Part shown: one piece after another, positions 26,532 to 36,554 of the stretch | How the letters are laid out: the number at the start of each line of letters is the position of its first letter | Numbering within the stretch: position 1 is the stretch's first letter | DNA from: Streptomyces sp. GESEQ-35 | Lineage (GTDB): Bacteria > Actinomycetota > Actinomycetes > Streptomycetales > Streptomycetaceae | Length of the DNA: 64,000 bases | Direction: 5' to 3' | NCBI RefSeq assembly: GCF_017948485.1 | Contig: NZ_JAFFSX010000021.1 | Span: forward strand, 143,276-207,275 | The notes under the pieces: generated by a model | What the model was told of the DNA's origin: nothing | The model's database searches: none | The model's input: the letters and a program-made list of their open reading frames with translations, nothing else | Translations under genes and position numbers: made by a program

Positions 26532-26586
26532 TACGCCCAACCCCTGCCGGAACCCATCAACTCACTCGTATCGAAGGAAGACCCGC

Positions 26587-26964
26587 ATGAGCCAGGACCT
26601 CAAGGACAAGGTCGCCACCTACCTCCGCGCACTGGAGAACCGCGACTGGAAGACGGCCCGAACCCTGTGCGCCGAGACGGCCACCGTCTGGCACAACGAC
26701 GGCAAGGGCGAGCAGTCCATCGAGGAGAACATCGCCGGAATGGAGGGGCAGATCGAATCCATCGAATCGATGCGCTACGACATCCTGCGCCAGCTCTCCC
26801 AGCCGGGCGAAGTCCTCCAGCACCACGTGGTCCACGTCGCCACCACAAGCGGCATGCGCGGCGAGGTCCACGCCGCCGTCTACTTCGGCTTCGACGATGC
26901 CGGACAGATCAAGCGCATTGAGGAGTACGCCAACTTCATCCCCGCCGGCGGCCAGGACAGCTGA
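26587..26964 (+). CDS. SnoaL-like/NTF2-fold protein
   Basis: A 125-residue protein with the cone-shaped NTF2-like pattern. An N-terminal helix is followed by YLRALENRDWKTARTLCAET and ATVWHNDGKG, then VVHVATTSGMRGEVHAAVYF and IKRIEEYANF at the end. Such proteins are small cyclases, isomerases or binding proteins. ATG 26587 is preceded by GAAGGAAG. It follows the DUF1684 gene with a 55-bp gap and is probably part of the same XRE-controlled unit. Confidence 0.75.
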   Translation: MSQDLKDKVATYLRALENRDWKTARTLCAETATVWHNDGKGEQSIEENIAGMEGQIESIESMRYDILRQLSQPGEVLQHHVVHVATTSGMRGEVHAAVYFGFDDAGQIKRIEEYANFIPAGGQDS

Positions 26965-27240
26965 CAGCGACAGTCAGCACAAGCCCCTCATCGTCACGGC
27001 ACCCAGTCCATGGCAATCAGGGGCGCTTCCACTCAGGCAGGCGTGAGAGAGCTATACGGCGCCATGGCCTCGAAGGGCCCCTCCCACTGCCCGGGGCCGC
27101 CAACCACCACCTCGGCGGCCCCGGGCAGTGGCTGTGCTCCCCACCTCTCCGCCACAACTGAAAACCCAGGGAGCGAAAACCAACGGCAGCGCCCCGAATC
27201 CAGACAGCCCGTCAGATCCCGCACCGCAACAGAGGTCTTC

Positions 27241-28216
27241 GTGTCTCATCCACATGCCCGGCTGACTATCCACGGCAGACGGCTCCTGATCGACAGAGTC
27301 CGGGCCGGCCGCCCCGTCGCCCACGTGGCCGACGAGATGGGCATCTCCCGCACCACCGCCCACAAGTGGGTCCGCCGCTGGCGAGCCGAAGGCGACGCGG
27401 GACTGTACGAGCCGACCTCGGACCACCCCGCACCGCACCCCCGCCGACGTCGAGGAACAAGTCTGCGCGCTGCGGCGCGAGCGAAAACTCGGCCCCGCCC
27501 GGATCGGTCCGATCCTGGGAGTACCCACCTCGACGGTCCACCGCGTCCTGACTCGCCACGGCCTGAACCGACTGCGCTGGATGGACCGGCCCACCGGCCA
27601 GATCATCCGCCGCTACGAACGCTCACGCCCCGGCGAACTCGTCCACGTCCACATGAAGAAGCTCGGCAACATCCCCGACGGCGGCGGACACCGGATCATG
27701 CCCCGACAGCAAGCCCTTGCCAATCGGCAGGCCACCACCGCTATGCGCGAGGCCGGCAGTCCCGCCATCGGCTACAGCTTCGTCCATACCGCCATCGACG
27801 ACCATTCCCGGCTCGCCTACGGCGAAGTCCTCACGGACGAACGCAAGGAGACCGCCTCCGCGTTCTGGCAGCGCGCGAACGCCTTCTTCAACACGCACGG
27901 CATCACCGTCGAACGCGTTCTCACGGACAACGGCTCTTGCTATCGGTCCGGGCTGTTCGGTCGGACTTTGAGCGCGGCCGGCATCATCCACAAGCGCACC
28001 CGGCCATACCGTCCACAGACGAACGGCAAGGTGGAGCGACTGAATCGCACCCTGCTCGACGAATGGGCATACGTGCGCCCCTACTCCAGCAATGCCGAAC
28101 GCACCGACGCCCTGGCGGGCTTCCTGCACACCTACAACTACCACCGGTGCCATACCGCGCTCGACGGGCAGCCGCCCATCAGCCGCGTCAACAACCCTGC
28201 GGGTCAATACACCTAG
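27241..28216 (+). pseudogene. IS481-family transposase, one frameshift
   Basis: GTG 27241 gives SHPHARLTIHGRRLLIDRV and a helix-turn-helix AHVADEMGISRTTAHKWVRR. The frame shifts near 27425. The second frame contains TPADVEEQVCALRRERKLGP and the DDE core: HTAIDDHSRLAYGEV, LTDNGSCYRS and RPYRPQTNGKVERLNRTL. It ends HTALDGQPPISRVNNPAGQYT. The total length fits IS481. The frameshift inactivates it unless it is a sequence error. The element's ends could not be placed. Confidence 0.8.
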
Positions 28217-28225
28217 GGCGCGTGA

Positions 28226-28516
28226 TCAGTCACCAACGAACCAGACGTATCGGTGGGAGCCTTCCTCCGCGGTCCGGCACAAGGCTCGCACTGCGTCAAC
28301 CCAAGGACCACCTCGCGCTGCGGGCAGTCGGTCCAGCTCCTCAAGCAGCATGGGGATTTGCCAGGCGTTGAAGACGGTATCCGCGAACGGGCAGACACCG
28401 GAGAGCATGGGAAACTGCGACCGGTCGATTTCTGCGAGCGACTCGTCCCAGGCGACGCCATGCTCGGAACCGGCCACAACAGTCCCGGACTCGTGACGAA
28501 CCTGCACGTTGATCAT
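28226..28516 (-). CDS. hypothetical protein
   Basis: A 96-residue protein starting ATG 28516. It has an ordered, non-repetitive composition (FADTVFNAWQIPMLLEELDR, then VDAVRALCRTAEEGSHRYVW) of the kind seen in conserved Streptomyces proteins. No domain is recognised. It lies 10 bp from the end of the convergent IS481 gene. Codon use is normal, which supports it being real. Confidence 0.5.
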   Translation of the reverse strand: MINVQVRHESGTVVAGSEHGVAWDESLAEIDRSQFPMLSGVCPFADTVFNAWQIPMLLEELDRLPAARGGPWVDAVRALCRTAEEGSHRYVWFVGD

Positions 28517-28922
28517 CGCGTCAAACTATCGCCCGAAGAGCCCACAGCCCATCCAATGTGACCGAAGCTGCGTTCAGTGGGGTTCATTGCACGCCCAGGT
28601 CAATTGAGCCGTCACGCGGAGTGACTGCCCACCAGGAGTGGATCAGAGCCGAGTACGGGCAGCAGATGTACACCACTTCCGGAAGCGCCCTGCCGCACAC
28701 AGAAGTCGAATTGTCCAGCAGACACGACAGCGGCCGGCACCATCCCGGCTTCTTGTTAAGCAACAGTCCTTGAGTTCCTGAAGCCCGTGACTGGTTCCTC
28801 CTGCTCGTTCCGTGCCTGGACCAGGACCTGTTCACTCCTTCGGGTGGTCAGACCTCGTTCTGACCCCACCTCATCCAGGGTGAGCGCTGAGGCGTTCCCG
28901 GCGGTGGGTGGGCGTCGTTGAG
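28517..28922. other. gene-free stretch with a conserved coding remnant
   Basis: No intact gene is supported. On the minus strand around 28650-28710 the peptide LPEVVYICCPYS occurs. A related peptide, PPEVVDICCPFS, is encoded on the minus strand around 61680-61715. Both look like debris of one gene family. The rest shows no feature. Confidence 0.3.
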
Positions 28923-29771
28923 TTACTCGCGGATCTGAGCGTTCACCGCGGGATGCGCGTCACCGTTGGCGACGCCCAGGCCCGCGAGCAGGCGCAGCCC
29001 GTCTTCGGCGGGGCTGCCGGGGGCCGCGGACAGCACTAGCAGCTCCATGCCTGATTCATCCGGTAGTGCGAAGTTTTCCTGGTGCAGTTCCAGCAGTCCG
29101 ATCAGCGGGTGCCGATACGCCTTGCGTCCATGTGTGCGGGCGCGCACGTCCGCGCGGGCCCAGAGGCGGCGGAAGCGCTCGCTGCCCATGGCCAACTCGC
29201 CGATGAGTGAGGCCAGGTGGGGGTCCTCGGGGTGTTTGCCGGCGGCCAGGCGCAGGTGCCCGACCACGTCGAGCGTGCAGTTCTCCCAGTCCGCGTACAG
29301 GCCGCGCTCGGCCTCCTCGAGGAAGATGTGCCGGGCGGTGTTCAGGCCCGGAATCGGCCGGCCGTACAGGAGCCCGGCGAGGCGGTTCCCGGCGAGCACG
29401 TCCAGGCGGTGGTCCATGATCAGCGCGGGCGCGTCGGCGACCAGATCGAGGACGCGCAGCAGCTCGGGCCGGACTCGCCCGCCCGGCGCCTTCGCGCGGC
29501 GGCGGCGCTGCCGGGCGAGCCGGTAGAGGTGCCCGCGTTCGGTCTCGTCGAGGCCGAGGACGCGGGCCAGCGCGTCGAGGACCTGCTCGGAGGGCTGGGT
29601 CGCGCGGCCCTGCTCCAAGCGTACGTAGTAGTCGACGCTGACTCCGGACAGGTGCGCGACCTCTTCGCGGCGTAGCCCTTCAACCCGGCGGCGGCTGTCG
29701 GTGGGGATGCCGACGGCCGCCGGGTCGACCCGGGAACGCCGGGTCCGCAGGAAGCCCGCGAGATCGTCCAT
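28923..29771 (-). CDS. XRE-family regulator with MmyB-like ligand-binding domain
   Basis: A 282-residue regulator. The helix-turn-helix lies at residues 10-75 (RRVEGLRREEVAHLSGVSVD, then YYVRLEQGRATQPSEQVLDA). The C-terminal MmyB-like domain is PAS-related and fatty-acid-binding in known relatives (ALIMDHRLDVLAGNRLAGLL, then HIFLEEAERGLYADWEN). ATG 29771 is the first start after the divergent gap. It points away from the quinone reductase gene at 29910, a very common pairing in Streptomyces where this regulator type controls an adjacent oxidoreductase. Confidence 0.88.
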   Translation of the reverse strand: MDDLAGFLRTRRSRVDPAAVGIPTDSRRRVEGLRREEVAHLSGVSVDYYVRLEQGRATQPSEQVLDALARVLGLDETERGHLYRLARQRRRRAKAPGGRVRPELLRVLDLVADAPALIMDHRLDVLAGNRLAGLLYGRPIPGLNTARHIFLEEAERGLYADWENCTLDVVGHLRLAAGKHPEDPHLASLIGELAMGSERFRRLWARADVRARTHGRKAYRHPLIGLLELHQENFALPDESGMELLVLSAAPGSPAEDGLRLLAGLGVANGDAHPAVNAQIRE

Positions 29772-29909
29772 GTTCCGAGTATGGCGTCGGCGGTGTCCGT
29801 GAAGGTGGTCCTGCCGGTACCAGGAAGTCCCGTCCGACGGAAAAGGAGCCCCTGAACACCGGGCGCCGCGGCCCCCAGGATCGAAGGCATCCGATCCGAA
29901 GGAGTTCCC

Positions 29910-30689
29910 GTGAAGACGCTGATCGTCTACGCCCACCCGGAGCCGAAGTCGCTCAACAGCTCGCTGAAGGACCTCGCGGTGTCCACCTTGGAGAGCGCCG
30001 GGCACGAGGTACGGGTGAGCGATCTGTACGCGATGAACTGGAAGGCGGTCGTGGACGCCGCGGACTACGGCCCCAGCGCCTCAAGCCCGCTGAAGGTCGC
30101 CCTGGACTCGGGCCGGGCCTTCGACGCCGGGACACTCACCCCGGACGTCCTCGCCGAGCAGGAGAAGCTGCTGTGGGCCGACACGATCATCTTCCAGTTC
30201 CCGCTGTGGTGGTACACGATGCCCGCGATCCTCAAGGGCTGGGTGGACCGGGTGTTCACCTTCCACTTCGCGTACGGCGTCGGCGAGCACAGCGACACCA
30301 GGTACGGCGAGCGCTTCGGCGAAGGCACCCTCGCCGGCAGGAAGGCTCTGCTGTCGGTGACCGCCGGCGGCCCGGAATCGCATTACGCCGCTCGCGGGAT
30401 CAACGGCCCCATCGACGATCTGCTGTTCCCGATCCACCACGGCATCCTCTACTACCCGGGCATCGAGGTGCTGCCCCCGTTCGTGCTCTACGGCACCGAC
30501 CGGATGACCGGCGAGGACTACCCGGACGTCGCCAAGGCCTGGGAGCAGCGCATGCTCACCCTGGAGTCGACCGAGCCGATCGCGTTCCGGCGGCAGAACT
30601 TCGGTGACTACGAGATCCCCTCGCTGCACCTGAAGGAGGGACTGGAGCCCGCGGGCCGCACGGGATTCGGGCTGCACGTGCGCGGCTGA
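29910..30689 (+). CDS. NAD(P)H dehydrogenase (quinone), flavodoxin-like fold
   Basis: A 259-residue NQO1/KefF-like flavoenzyme that reduces quinones with NAD(P)H. It has the flavin-binding start TLIVYAHPEPKSLNSSLKD, the FQFPLWWYTMPAILKGWVDR region and LLSVTAGGPESHY, all classical for the family. GTG 29910 is preceded by AAGGAG. It is divergent from the MmyB-like XRE regulator, so expression is probably induced by quinones or related ligands. The gene is intact. Confidence 0.9.
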   Translation: MKTLIVYAHPEPKSLNSSLKDLAVSTLESAGHEVRVSDLYAMNWKAVVDAADYGPSASSPLKVALDSGRAFDAGTLTPDVLAEQEKLLWADTIIFQFPLWWYTMPAILKGWVDRVFTFHFAYGVGEHSDTRYGERFGEGTLAGRKALLSVTAGGPESHYAARGINGPIDDLLFPIHHGILYYPGIEVLPPFVLYGTDRMTGEDYPDVAKAWEQRMLTLESTEPIAFRRQNFGDYEIPSLHLKEGLEPAGRTGFGLHVRG

Positions 30690-30776
30690 CCGCCGGCGAT
30701 GGACAGGATGAGCCGGGGAGGGAACCCGAGGGCCGGGGCGGCGATGGCGGCCGACGCAGCCAGCAGCTGCTTCACG

Positions 30777-31283
30777 TCACGCGAGCGCCTTGTCCGCCAG
30801 CATACGTTCCAAGGATCGTTGGCCCGTCCGGCTCATGGCCGGGTTGCTTTTGACGTTGTACCAGACCAACCTCATCGCTTGAACGAAAGCCCACGCCTTG
30901 CCTCGCTCCCATTCAAGGTCGTCGCTGCCCAGGTAATCACGGAGCACCTGCCGCGGCCCAGCCTCGAGCAAGTGCCACGCACTCACAAGATCCAGCGAAG
31001 GGGCAGCCGGCCCGAAGCCGCCCACGTCGAGAATCCCCGCAAGCCGATCAGCGGACACGAGCACGTTGCCAGGAATCAGATCGCAATGAGCCATGGCGTC
31101 CTCAGCTGCACCTCGCGGCAGATCACGCAAAGTTGCCCAGATACGGCGCAGCCGAGGGACATCCAGGAGTTGCTCGCTGTGTCTGAAACAGGTCTCCATC
31201 CACGCGTCATGGGACTGCAGGTCGCCTCGTCGACCTGTGCTGGCGAACGTGTGGCCATGCGTGTCGATCGCGCGTAGAGGTTG
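30777..31283 (-). pseudogene. aminoglycoside phosphotransferase-like gene, 5'-truncated by an IS110 end
   Basis: The minus strand encodes the C-terminal half of an APH-fold phosphotransferase. The catalytic loop is HCDLIPGNVL (Asp and Asn visible), the following metal motif reads ILDVGGFGPAAPSLDLVSAW, and an ordinary C-terminal helical end follows. Upstream, in the same frame, GDLQSHDAWMETCFRHSEQL is still typical. The reading then meets the IS110 left end at 31284, so the ATP-binding lobe is missing. The metal motif usually reads IDWG/DFG; here it is LDVGG, another sign of decay. Confidence 0.7.
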
Positions 31284-31506
31284 TCCTACCTTTCACGCGT
31301 GGGTCTGATCCGATCGTTCGTAGGATCGGAGGGCCCGGGGGCTCCGGGTATGGCTGTAAAGACTGAGCCGCTGGATGGCTTACGGGACTTGGCCGCCTGG
31401 AGCTCCGCGACGACACGACCGCCAATTGGGAGACGCGACTCGATCGCTGCTGTAGGACAACTTCGGCGAAGTCGTCTGCGGGTCGGTGTACGACGAGCTG
31501 GCGGAG
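31284..31506 (+). ncRNA. IS110-type left end, copy 2 (candidate bridge-RNA region)
   Basis: Starts TCCTACCTTTCA and parallels copies 1 and 3. The hairpin arms TCCGATC (31309-31315) and GATCGGA (31324-31330) enclose GTTCGTAG. The arms differ from copy 1 at several positions on both sides yet remain perfectly paired. It lies directly upstream of a dead IS110 transposase and truncates the APH-like gene. Confidence 0.5.
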
Positions 31507-32701
31507 GTGACCGTGGCCGAGATCTGGGCCGGGGTGGACATTGGCAAGACGCATCACCACACCGTGGTGATTAACGCGGAGGGCGAGCGACTTCTCGCGA
31601 CCGATCCTCAATGACGAGGCTGAGCTGTTGGCGCTGATCGGCGATGTGCTGGCGTTAGCCGACGATGTGCTGTGGGCCGTCGATCTCAACCATGGCGGTG
31701 CCGCCCTGCTGATCGGTCTGCTCATCGGACATGATCAGCCCGTCGCCTACCTCACTGGCCTGGCGGTCCACCGGGCCTCGGCCACCTACCGGGCGAGGGA
31801 AAGACCGACGCGAAGGACGCCTTCGTCATCGCCGACCAGGCCCGCATCCGCCGGGATTTGGGGCTGCTCAGGCCCGGTGACGAGATCGCCGTCGACTTGC
31901 GCACTCTGACCACCCGGCGCCTGGACCTCGTCTTCGACCGCACTCGGCAGATCAATCGTCTTCGGGCTCAACTGCTGGAGATGTTCCCCGCGTTGGAGCG
32001 GTCGTTGGACTTGGCCAACAAGGGTCCGGTGATGCTTCTGACCGGCTACCAGACTCCGGCAGCGATCCGCCGGGACAGGCGCGAGGCGGATCGCGACGTG
32101 GCTAAAGAATCGCAAGGTCAAAGGCGCTGCCGTACTGGCTCGCACCGCCGTTGAAGCCGCCCAAGCCCAGCACACCGCGCTTCCCGGAGAGCATTTGGCC
32201 GCTGCCATGGTGGTCCGCCTGGCGAAGGGGGTGATGGCCCTCGACGACGAAATCACCGAACTCGATGCCCTCATCGAGACCCGGTTTCAGCAGCATCCGC
32301 ACGCCGAGGTGATCCGCAGCCTGCCCGGCATGGGGGCAAGGCTGGGCGCCGAGTTCATCGCCGCGACGGGCGGCGACATGGACGCCTTCGGCAGCGCCGA
32401 CCGCCTGGCCGGCTTCGCCGGCCAGGCCCCGCAGCCTCGTGACTCCGGCCGCGTCAGCGGCAACCTGCGCAGACCTCGCCGCTACCACCGCGGCCTGCTG
32501 CGAACCATGTACTTGTCGGCGATGGCCAGCCTCAAGTCCTGCCCCGCGTCCAAGGCGTACTACCAGCGGAAGAGGAGCGAGGGAAAGGGACACAAGCAGG
32601 CTCTACTAGCCCTCGCCCGCCGACGCGTCAACGTTCTGTGGGCGATGCTCCGTGACAGAGAGTGTTACGAGCCTTCACGCCCCGTCGCGGAGGCGGCTTG
32701 A
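31507..32701 (+). pseudogene. IS110-family transposase, multiple frameshifts
   Basis: From GTG 31507 the protein starts AEIWAGVDIGKTHHHTVVIN. Frameshifts are needed near 31600, 31795 and 32060-32110 to follow the family sequence. Intact stretches include AYLTGLAVHRASATYR, KDAF and ADQAR segments, LRAQLLEMFPALERSLDLAN, and the C-terminal domain SLPGMGARLGAEFIAATGGD with GFAGQAPQPRDSG. The GFAGQAP region precedes the catalytic serine site. The element is dead but its left end is well preserved. Confidence 0.8.
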
Positions 32702-32735
32702 CATCATCATTGGGAAGTCCCGTATGGGGTTTGAG

Positions 32736-32880
32736 TTATCGAGTGAGAGCCAGGTTGTGGAGTCGGGCGATGCCGAGCATGGCTTGGTGAACGCCGTTGC
32801 CCTTGAGGCGGCAGTCGCGCAGGATTCTCCAGTTCTTCAGCTCGTGCGCGCCGATGCGTGACCAGCGCTGCTTCGTGTTC
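32736..32880 (-). pseudogene. C-terminal remnant of an IS5-type (DDE_Tnp_4) transposase
   Basis: The minus strand ends KNWRILRDCRLKGNGVHQAM followed by LGIARLHNLALTR and a stop, typical of the C-terminus of HARBI/DDE_Tnp_4-type IS5 transposases. Only about 45 residues survive between the IS110 right end and the next pseudogene. Confidence 0.6.
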
Positions 32881-32960
32881 TTACGTGATGGGGAAGCGTC
32901 CGACGCCGGGCAAGGCGTAGACGGTCTTGCCGTCGTGAGATGCCGGGCACCTCGTCTCAC

Positions 32961-34298
32961 TTACGCGGCGGCGAGTTGGAGGAGCTCCGGAACACCCTGG
33001 GCACGGGCGTAGGGCTGGAAGCGGGGGAGCAGGTCGTCGACGAGGCTGACGCAGCGGGGTGCGTCGATGCGGCGGGCCAGGAGCAGGGACTCGGTGGCGG
33101 CAGCCGCGGCGGGCTCGGGCTCCTTCAAGTCGAGGTAGCTCGCCGCACGGTAGGCGAGGAAAACGCCGCGGGTCTTGTCCCGGGCCGGGGGCAGCAGCCG
33201 TTCGCCTTCGGTGATGAGCCGGTGGGCGCTGCCGGTGTCGCCGAGATCCAGGAGGGCCTGGCCGGAGTCCACCGCGAGGTCGGCCTCGGACACCCAGGCG
33301 CACCAGGCGGGCCGGTCGGCACCGGCGTCGGTGAGGTGTTTCTCCGCTGCGGTGAGGGCGCGTAGTACGGCACGCCGGTCGCTTTGGTCGCTCGGGTCTT
33401 CTCGTGCGGCGAGGGTGCGGGCGAGGCGCAGCTGGAGCAGGCAGCGTGCGGCGGGGTTGTGGGCGCGGGTCAGGGCGTGGTCGAGGATGCTGGCCGCGGT
33501 GGTGTGGTCGCGGCGCCAGGCGGCCTGGTAGGCGAGGTCGCCCAGGAGGCCGGCGCCCATGTCGTGGTCCCCGGCCGCGTGCGCGTTGTGCAGGCCCGCG
33601 ATCCAGTACTGGCTGGCGTGGGTGTGGCTGCCCAGGTCGAAGCGATGCCACGCGACGGTCTGGGCCAGGGAGGCCGCCAAGCTGTGCAGGCGCAGCCCGA
33701 CGGTGGACGTGTAGCGGCCGTGCGCGAGCAGTTCGGTCACGGTGGACAGGTGGGCATCGAGGAGCACGGGGGTGTGCTGGCGCTGCTCGGTGACGAGGCC
33801 GGCGAGGTGCCGGGTGCTGTTCTCCAGCCATGTGACGAGGTTTTCGCCGACCTGTTTGCCGTCGCGGGCCTGGGCGAGTGCGCCGGTGGGGCCAACGGCC
33901 CAGTCCGCGGCCAGTGCTGTCATGGCGGTGCCGGAGATGGTCAGGAAGGTGCGGCGTTCCATCGCGGTTCGCAGGGCCTCTCTCAGGGCGGGCACGGAAC
34001 TGTGGGTCCGAGCGGGACCACCCCGTCGGTCGTCAGCGGCAGCCAATTCGGCCAGTCGTCGCTGCGGACGATGTCCCCAGGCCAGCCGAGCGCTTCGGCG
34101 ATGTAGATCTGGGATTCCTCGCTGGGCTCTACGCCGCGCTGCCCTTTTGCGTACCCGCGCCTCGTCACCACCTGGGCGCAAGCCCCGCCGGCCGGCCGCG
34201 GCACGAATGCCCGCGACCAGCTCTCTGATCGTCATGTCGCGCGCGATGCGGGCGACGGCCAGCGGGTGACGGGCGGTCTCATCCACCCCCTCATCCAA
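32961..34298 (-). pseudogene. XRE/TPR transcriptional regulator, two frameshifts
   Basis: The start HPLAVARIARDMTIRELVAG (from GTG 34298) is a normal N-terminus for a Streptomyces XRE-TPR regulator. Two frame changes are needed near 34180 and 34000. The middle frame holds EESQIYIAEALGWPGDIV and DWPNWLPLTTDGVVPLGP. The last frame, running to 32961, has the helical repeats (LREALRTAMERRTFLTISG, then TVGLRLHSLAASLAQTVAWH). The repeats are intact, but no single frame spans the protein. It was probably a pathway regulator; its target is not apparent. Confidence 0.65.
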
Positions 34299-34320
34299 TC
34301 ACTCAGCGCACCCAGCCGGT

Positions 34321-34760
34321 GACTCCCTCGCGGATGCGGGACCCCTGCGGGACCCCTCCAACTGGTCGACCAGGTCGAACGACGCTTCTGGGCCACACCG
34401 GGGGGCTCTCTGGAGTCGGGGGAGAACGACACCGCTGCAACGCTTCGCGAGTTGCAGGAGGAGTTCGGTATCGACGAGCAGGCTGTCGTACTGGGCGTGC
34501 AGCTCGCCGAGCGCAGCATGGGCCACCTGGTGGGCGGACACCAGGTCCGCCAGGTCGAGAAATGCTTCCTCGGCCGGGTCGACGCGGCCGCCGTCGACCC
34601 GGCCTGGGCTACGCAGAGCGACAACATCCGCGAATCCCGGTGGTGGACCGTTCCCGACCTGCGTCGCACCAAGGAGACGGTCTATCCCGAAGGCCTCGCC
34701 GGCCTGGTTGCCCGCGTCCGTGACGGCCGCATCCCCCTGCATCCCGTCGTGCTGGGCTGA
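34321..34760 (+). pseudogene. Nudix hydrolase, 5'-truncated
   Basis: The frame opens after a stop at 34320 and contains a full Nudix box: GGSLESGE, then seven residues, then RELQEEFGI. The C-terminal strand-helix part (SRWWTVPDLRRTKETVYPEG) is intact and ends at 34760. The first strands that precede the Nudix box in family members are missing, and no start codon with a ribosome site is present. A TTG at 34452 lies inside the Nudix box and cannot be the true start. Confidence 0.65.
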
Positions 34761-34928
34761 TCCGTGACCGAGTCCAGGGGATCAGCCGTGCACGGGCCCT
34801 TCGATGCGAGGGCGCACTCGTAGGTCACGTGCGTCGGCGGCCTCCCCGCCGACTCCTGGAGCGCCTCGTCTCAGCCTGTTGGGCGATAGGGGTGCGGTGA
34901 TGGCGGCTGTGCCACTAGATTTGGTGTC

Positions 34929-35114
34929 ATGACTGCCATCACTTTGCGGATTCCCGACGCCATGGACAAGCAGCTGCGCGACGCCGCAGCCGAGGCGTCG
35001 TCGCTCAACGACTACATCCTCAAAGCCGTGCGTCGGCAGATGACGCTCGACGCCGGCCGTAAGCTCTCCGCCATCCAGCCCCTCGACCTCGCGGGTGAGG
35101 GCGACGCTCTGTGA
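34929..35114 (+). CDS. ribbon-helix-helix antitoxin-like protein
   Basis: A 61-residue protein with the short basic strand ITLRIPDAMD followed by two helices (KQLRDAAAEASSLNDYILKA), the pattern of CopG-type antitoxins. It would bind its own promoter and neutralise the downstream toxin. Its stop overlaps the GTG of the toxin by four bases, the usual arrangement of such pairs. ATG 34929. Confidence 0.75.
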   Translation: MTAITLRIPDAMDKQLRDAAAEASSLNDYILKAVRRQMTLDAGRKLSAIQPLDLAGEGDAL

Positions 35115-35422
35115 CGATCCGCAAGGGCGACGTCTTCGACGTCGACACCGGCAAGGGCGTGCGCACGGTCCTCGTCGTCAGCCTCGACGGGCTTGCCGAG
35201 GCGTACGGCGCTGTAGTGGCCCTGGTGCTGCACGCCCCGGCCGCACACCCCGACACGGCCATGAGCGTCCGGCTGACCTCCCCGGTCGACGCCTCGGTCG
35301 TCGCTGTCAACCTGCTCCAGCTCTCCGCGGCCCGCTTCGAGACCGCGACGCTTCACGGGAACGTTGGCCCCGAGCAGCAGGATCGCATCGACAACGCGCT
35401 CCGCGCTGTCCTCGACCTGTAG
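35111..35422 (+). CDS. MazF/PemK-like toxin
   Basis: A 103-residue protein beginning IRKGDVFDVDTGKGVRTVLV, followed by a five-stranded pattern and a C-terminal helix (RIDNALRAVLDL), as in MazF-type mRNA interferases. The conserved loop residues are only weakly matched, so catalysis is uncertain. It is translationally coupled to the ribbon-helix-helix gene (GTGA overlap). The next gene encodes a HEPN-like protein, which may or may not be connected. Confidence 0.65.
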   Translation: MTIRKGDVFDVDTGKGVRTVLVVSLDGLAEAYGAVVALVLHAPAAHPDTAMSVRLTSPVDASVVAVNLLQLSAARFETATLHGNVGPEQQDRIDNALRAVLDL

Positions 35423-35595
35423 CGCGAGGACAGCGGGGGTGAGTGTGACAGCGACGCCCGAATGTGCGCGGAATGTTGAGGAAGCCGGTCTCAGAACCCC
35501 GCGGCACCGCCGGTCTGCGCGCCCCACCACTGACACCTGCAGTCCCTGGAAAAGGCCGCTGTGTGCTGGAGAGCTGAGCTCCCTACCCTCACCCC

Positions 35596-36383
35596 ATGGC
35601 GTGGAACGAGGACAGTGGCACAGTCAGCCGGGCGTTTGATGACTGGAAGTGGAGCGACAGGGAGAACCGTGCCTTCCTGCGCCTGTCCGACCAGTGGTCC
35701 ACAGAGGCCTACCAGCAGACCTGGCAGCAAGCGGGGAAGTCTCTCGCCGAGCGCTTCGACCCGGACCGGCACTACGGCGACGAACACGTCGACATGTTCC
35801 ACGACGCTGTCGATGGACTCTGGCCCAACGACTACGCCTGGATCACCGACGCCTCGGTCATCAAGAACGCAGTAACCGCGTTCGAGGTCTACTTGGAGAA
35901 GGCGCTGCACGAGGTCTTGGGCTCGACCCTCACCATCGACGGCCAACAGCACACAGTCCGGCTGGCCGCCCCGCCGAAATTCGAGTCGCCGGGTGGAAGA
36001 CGCTGGTCACGGCCCACGGAGTCCTCGGAACCGCGGTCGAGATCGACGACGTGACCTGGGCCAGGGAGCTGAGGCATCTACTCACCCACCAGAACGGCGA
36101 ACTGCGCACGGAGAGGGCGCTGGCGAAGTTCCGAGACCCTGACGCTGAGCTGGACCAAGACGAGATCGACCGCGCGGACGTCGGGGGCAAGGTCCGACTC
36201 GGTGCTCCACGAGTGGTGAAGATCCTCGACTCCCTCGCCGCCGTGGTCCGAACGGCAGATGCTCCTGTGTGGGCGCTCTGCTGGGGCAGAAGCGGCCGCG
36301 CGCACTGGCCGGAGACCGTCACGAAACTGCACGAGCAGAAGTGCATCGTCATCGAACCTGTCCAGACCGACGCAGCGCGATGA
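35596..36383 (+). pseudogene. HEPN-like hypothetical protein, one frameshift
   Basis: ATG 35596 begins a protein whose first 130 residues are acidic and helical (LSDQWSTEAYQQTWQQAGKS, then ASVIKNAVTAFEVYLEKALH). Near 35990 the frame must change. The second frame gives KTLVTAHGVLGTAVEIDDV and ARELRHLLTHQNGELRTERA. RHLLTH fits the R-x4-H motif of HEPN RNases, and the flanking helices fit the MAE_28990/RiboL-PSP-HEPN type. Total length about 260 residues. The assignment is from the motif only; the frameshift may be an error. Confidence 0.4.
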
Positions 36384-36455
36384 AGCCGCCCGGCGGCCTG
36401 GAGACGCCTGCGAATTAACGCGGACCTACCCTGAAGGTCCCCGCAGGAGGTCTGC

Positions 36456-36554
36456 GTGCCGCCCTTCACTCTGCCTGCTCCGCTCGCTCTGGCCCGCGCG
36501 GTCGACGCGGTGCCCGAGGCGCCGGGCTGGACGCTGGAGCCGAAGTTATGGACA
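36456..36554 (+). pseudogene. 5' fragment of an ATP-dependent DNA ligase gene
   Basis: GTG 36456 (AGGAGG upstream) encodes LPAPLALARAVDAVPEAPGW and ends LEPKL. This is the start of a Streptomyces ATP-dependent DNA ligase up to its adenylation motif ExKxDG. The sequence departs exactly after the nucleophilic Lys. No other part of the gene is seen, so a deletion or recombination has fused it to unrelated sequence ahead of the DUF899 gene. Confidence 0.5.

Noticed and set aside
27010..28371. 453-codon plus-strand ORF as one gene
   Set aside because: Only the part around 27241-27425 is transposase; the rest is the wrong frame of the frameshifted IS481 gene.
31507..32701. Programmed frameshifting in the IS110 copy
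   Set aside because: At least three separate frame changes without slippery sites; IS110 transposases are normally one frame. Decay is simpler.
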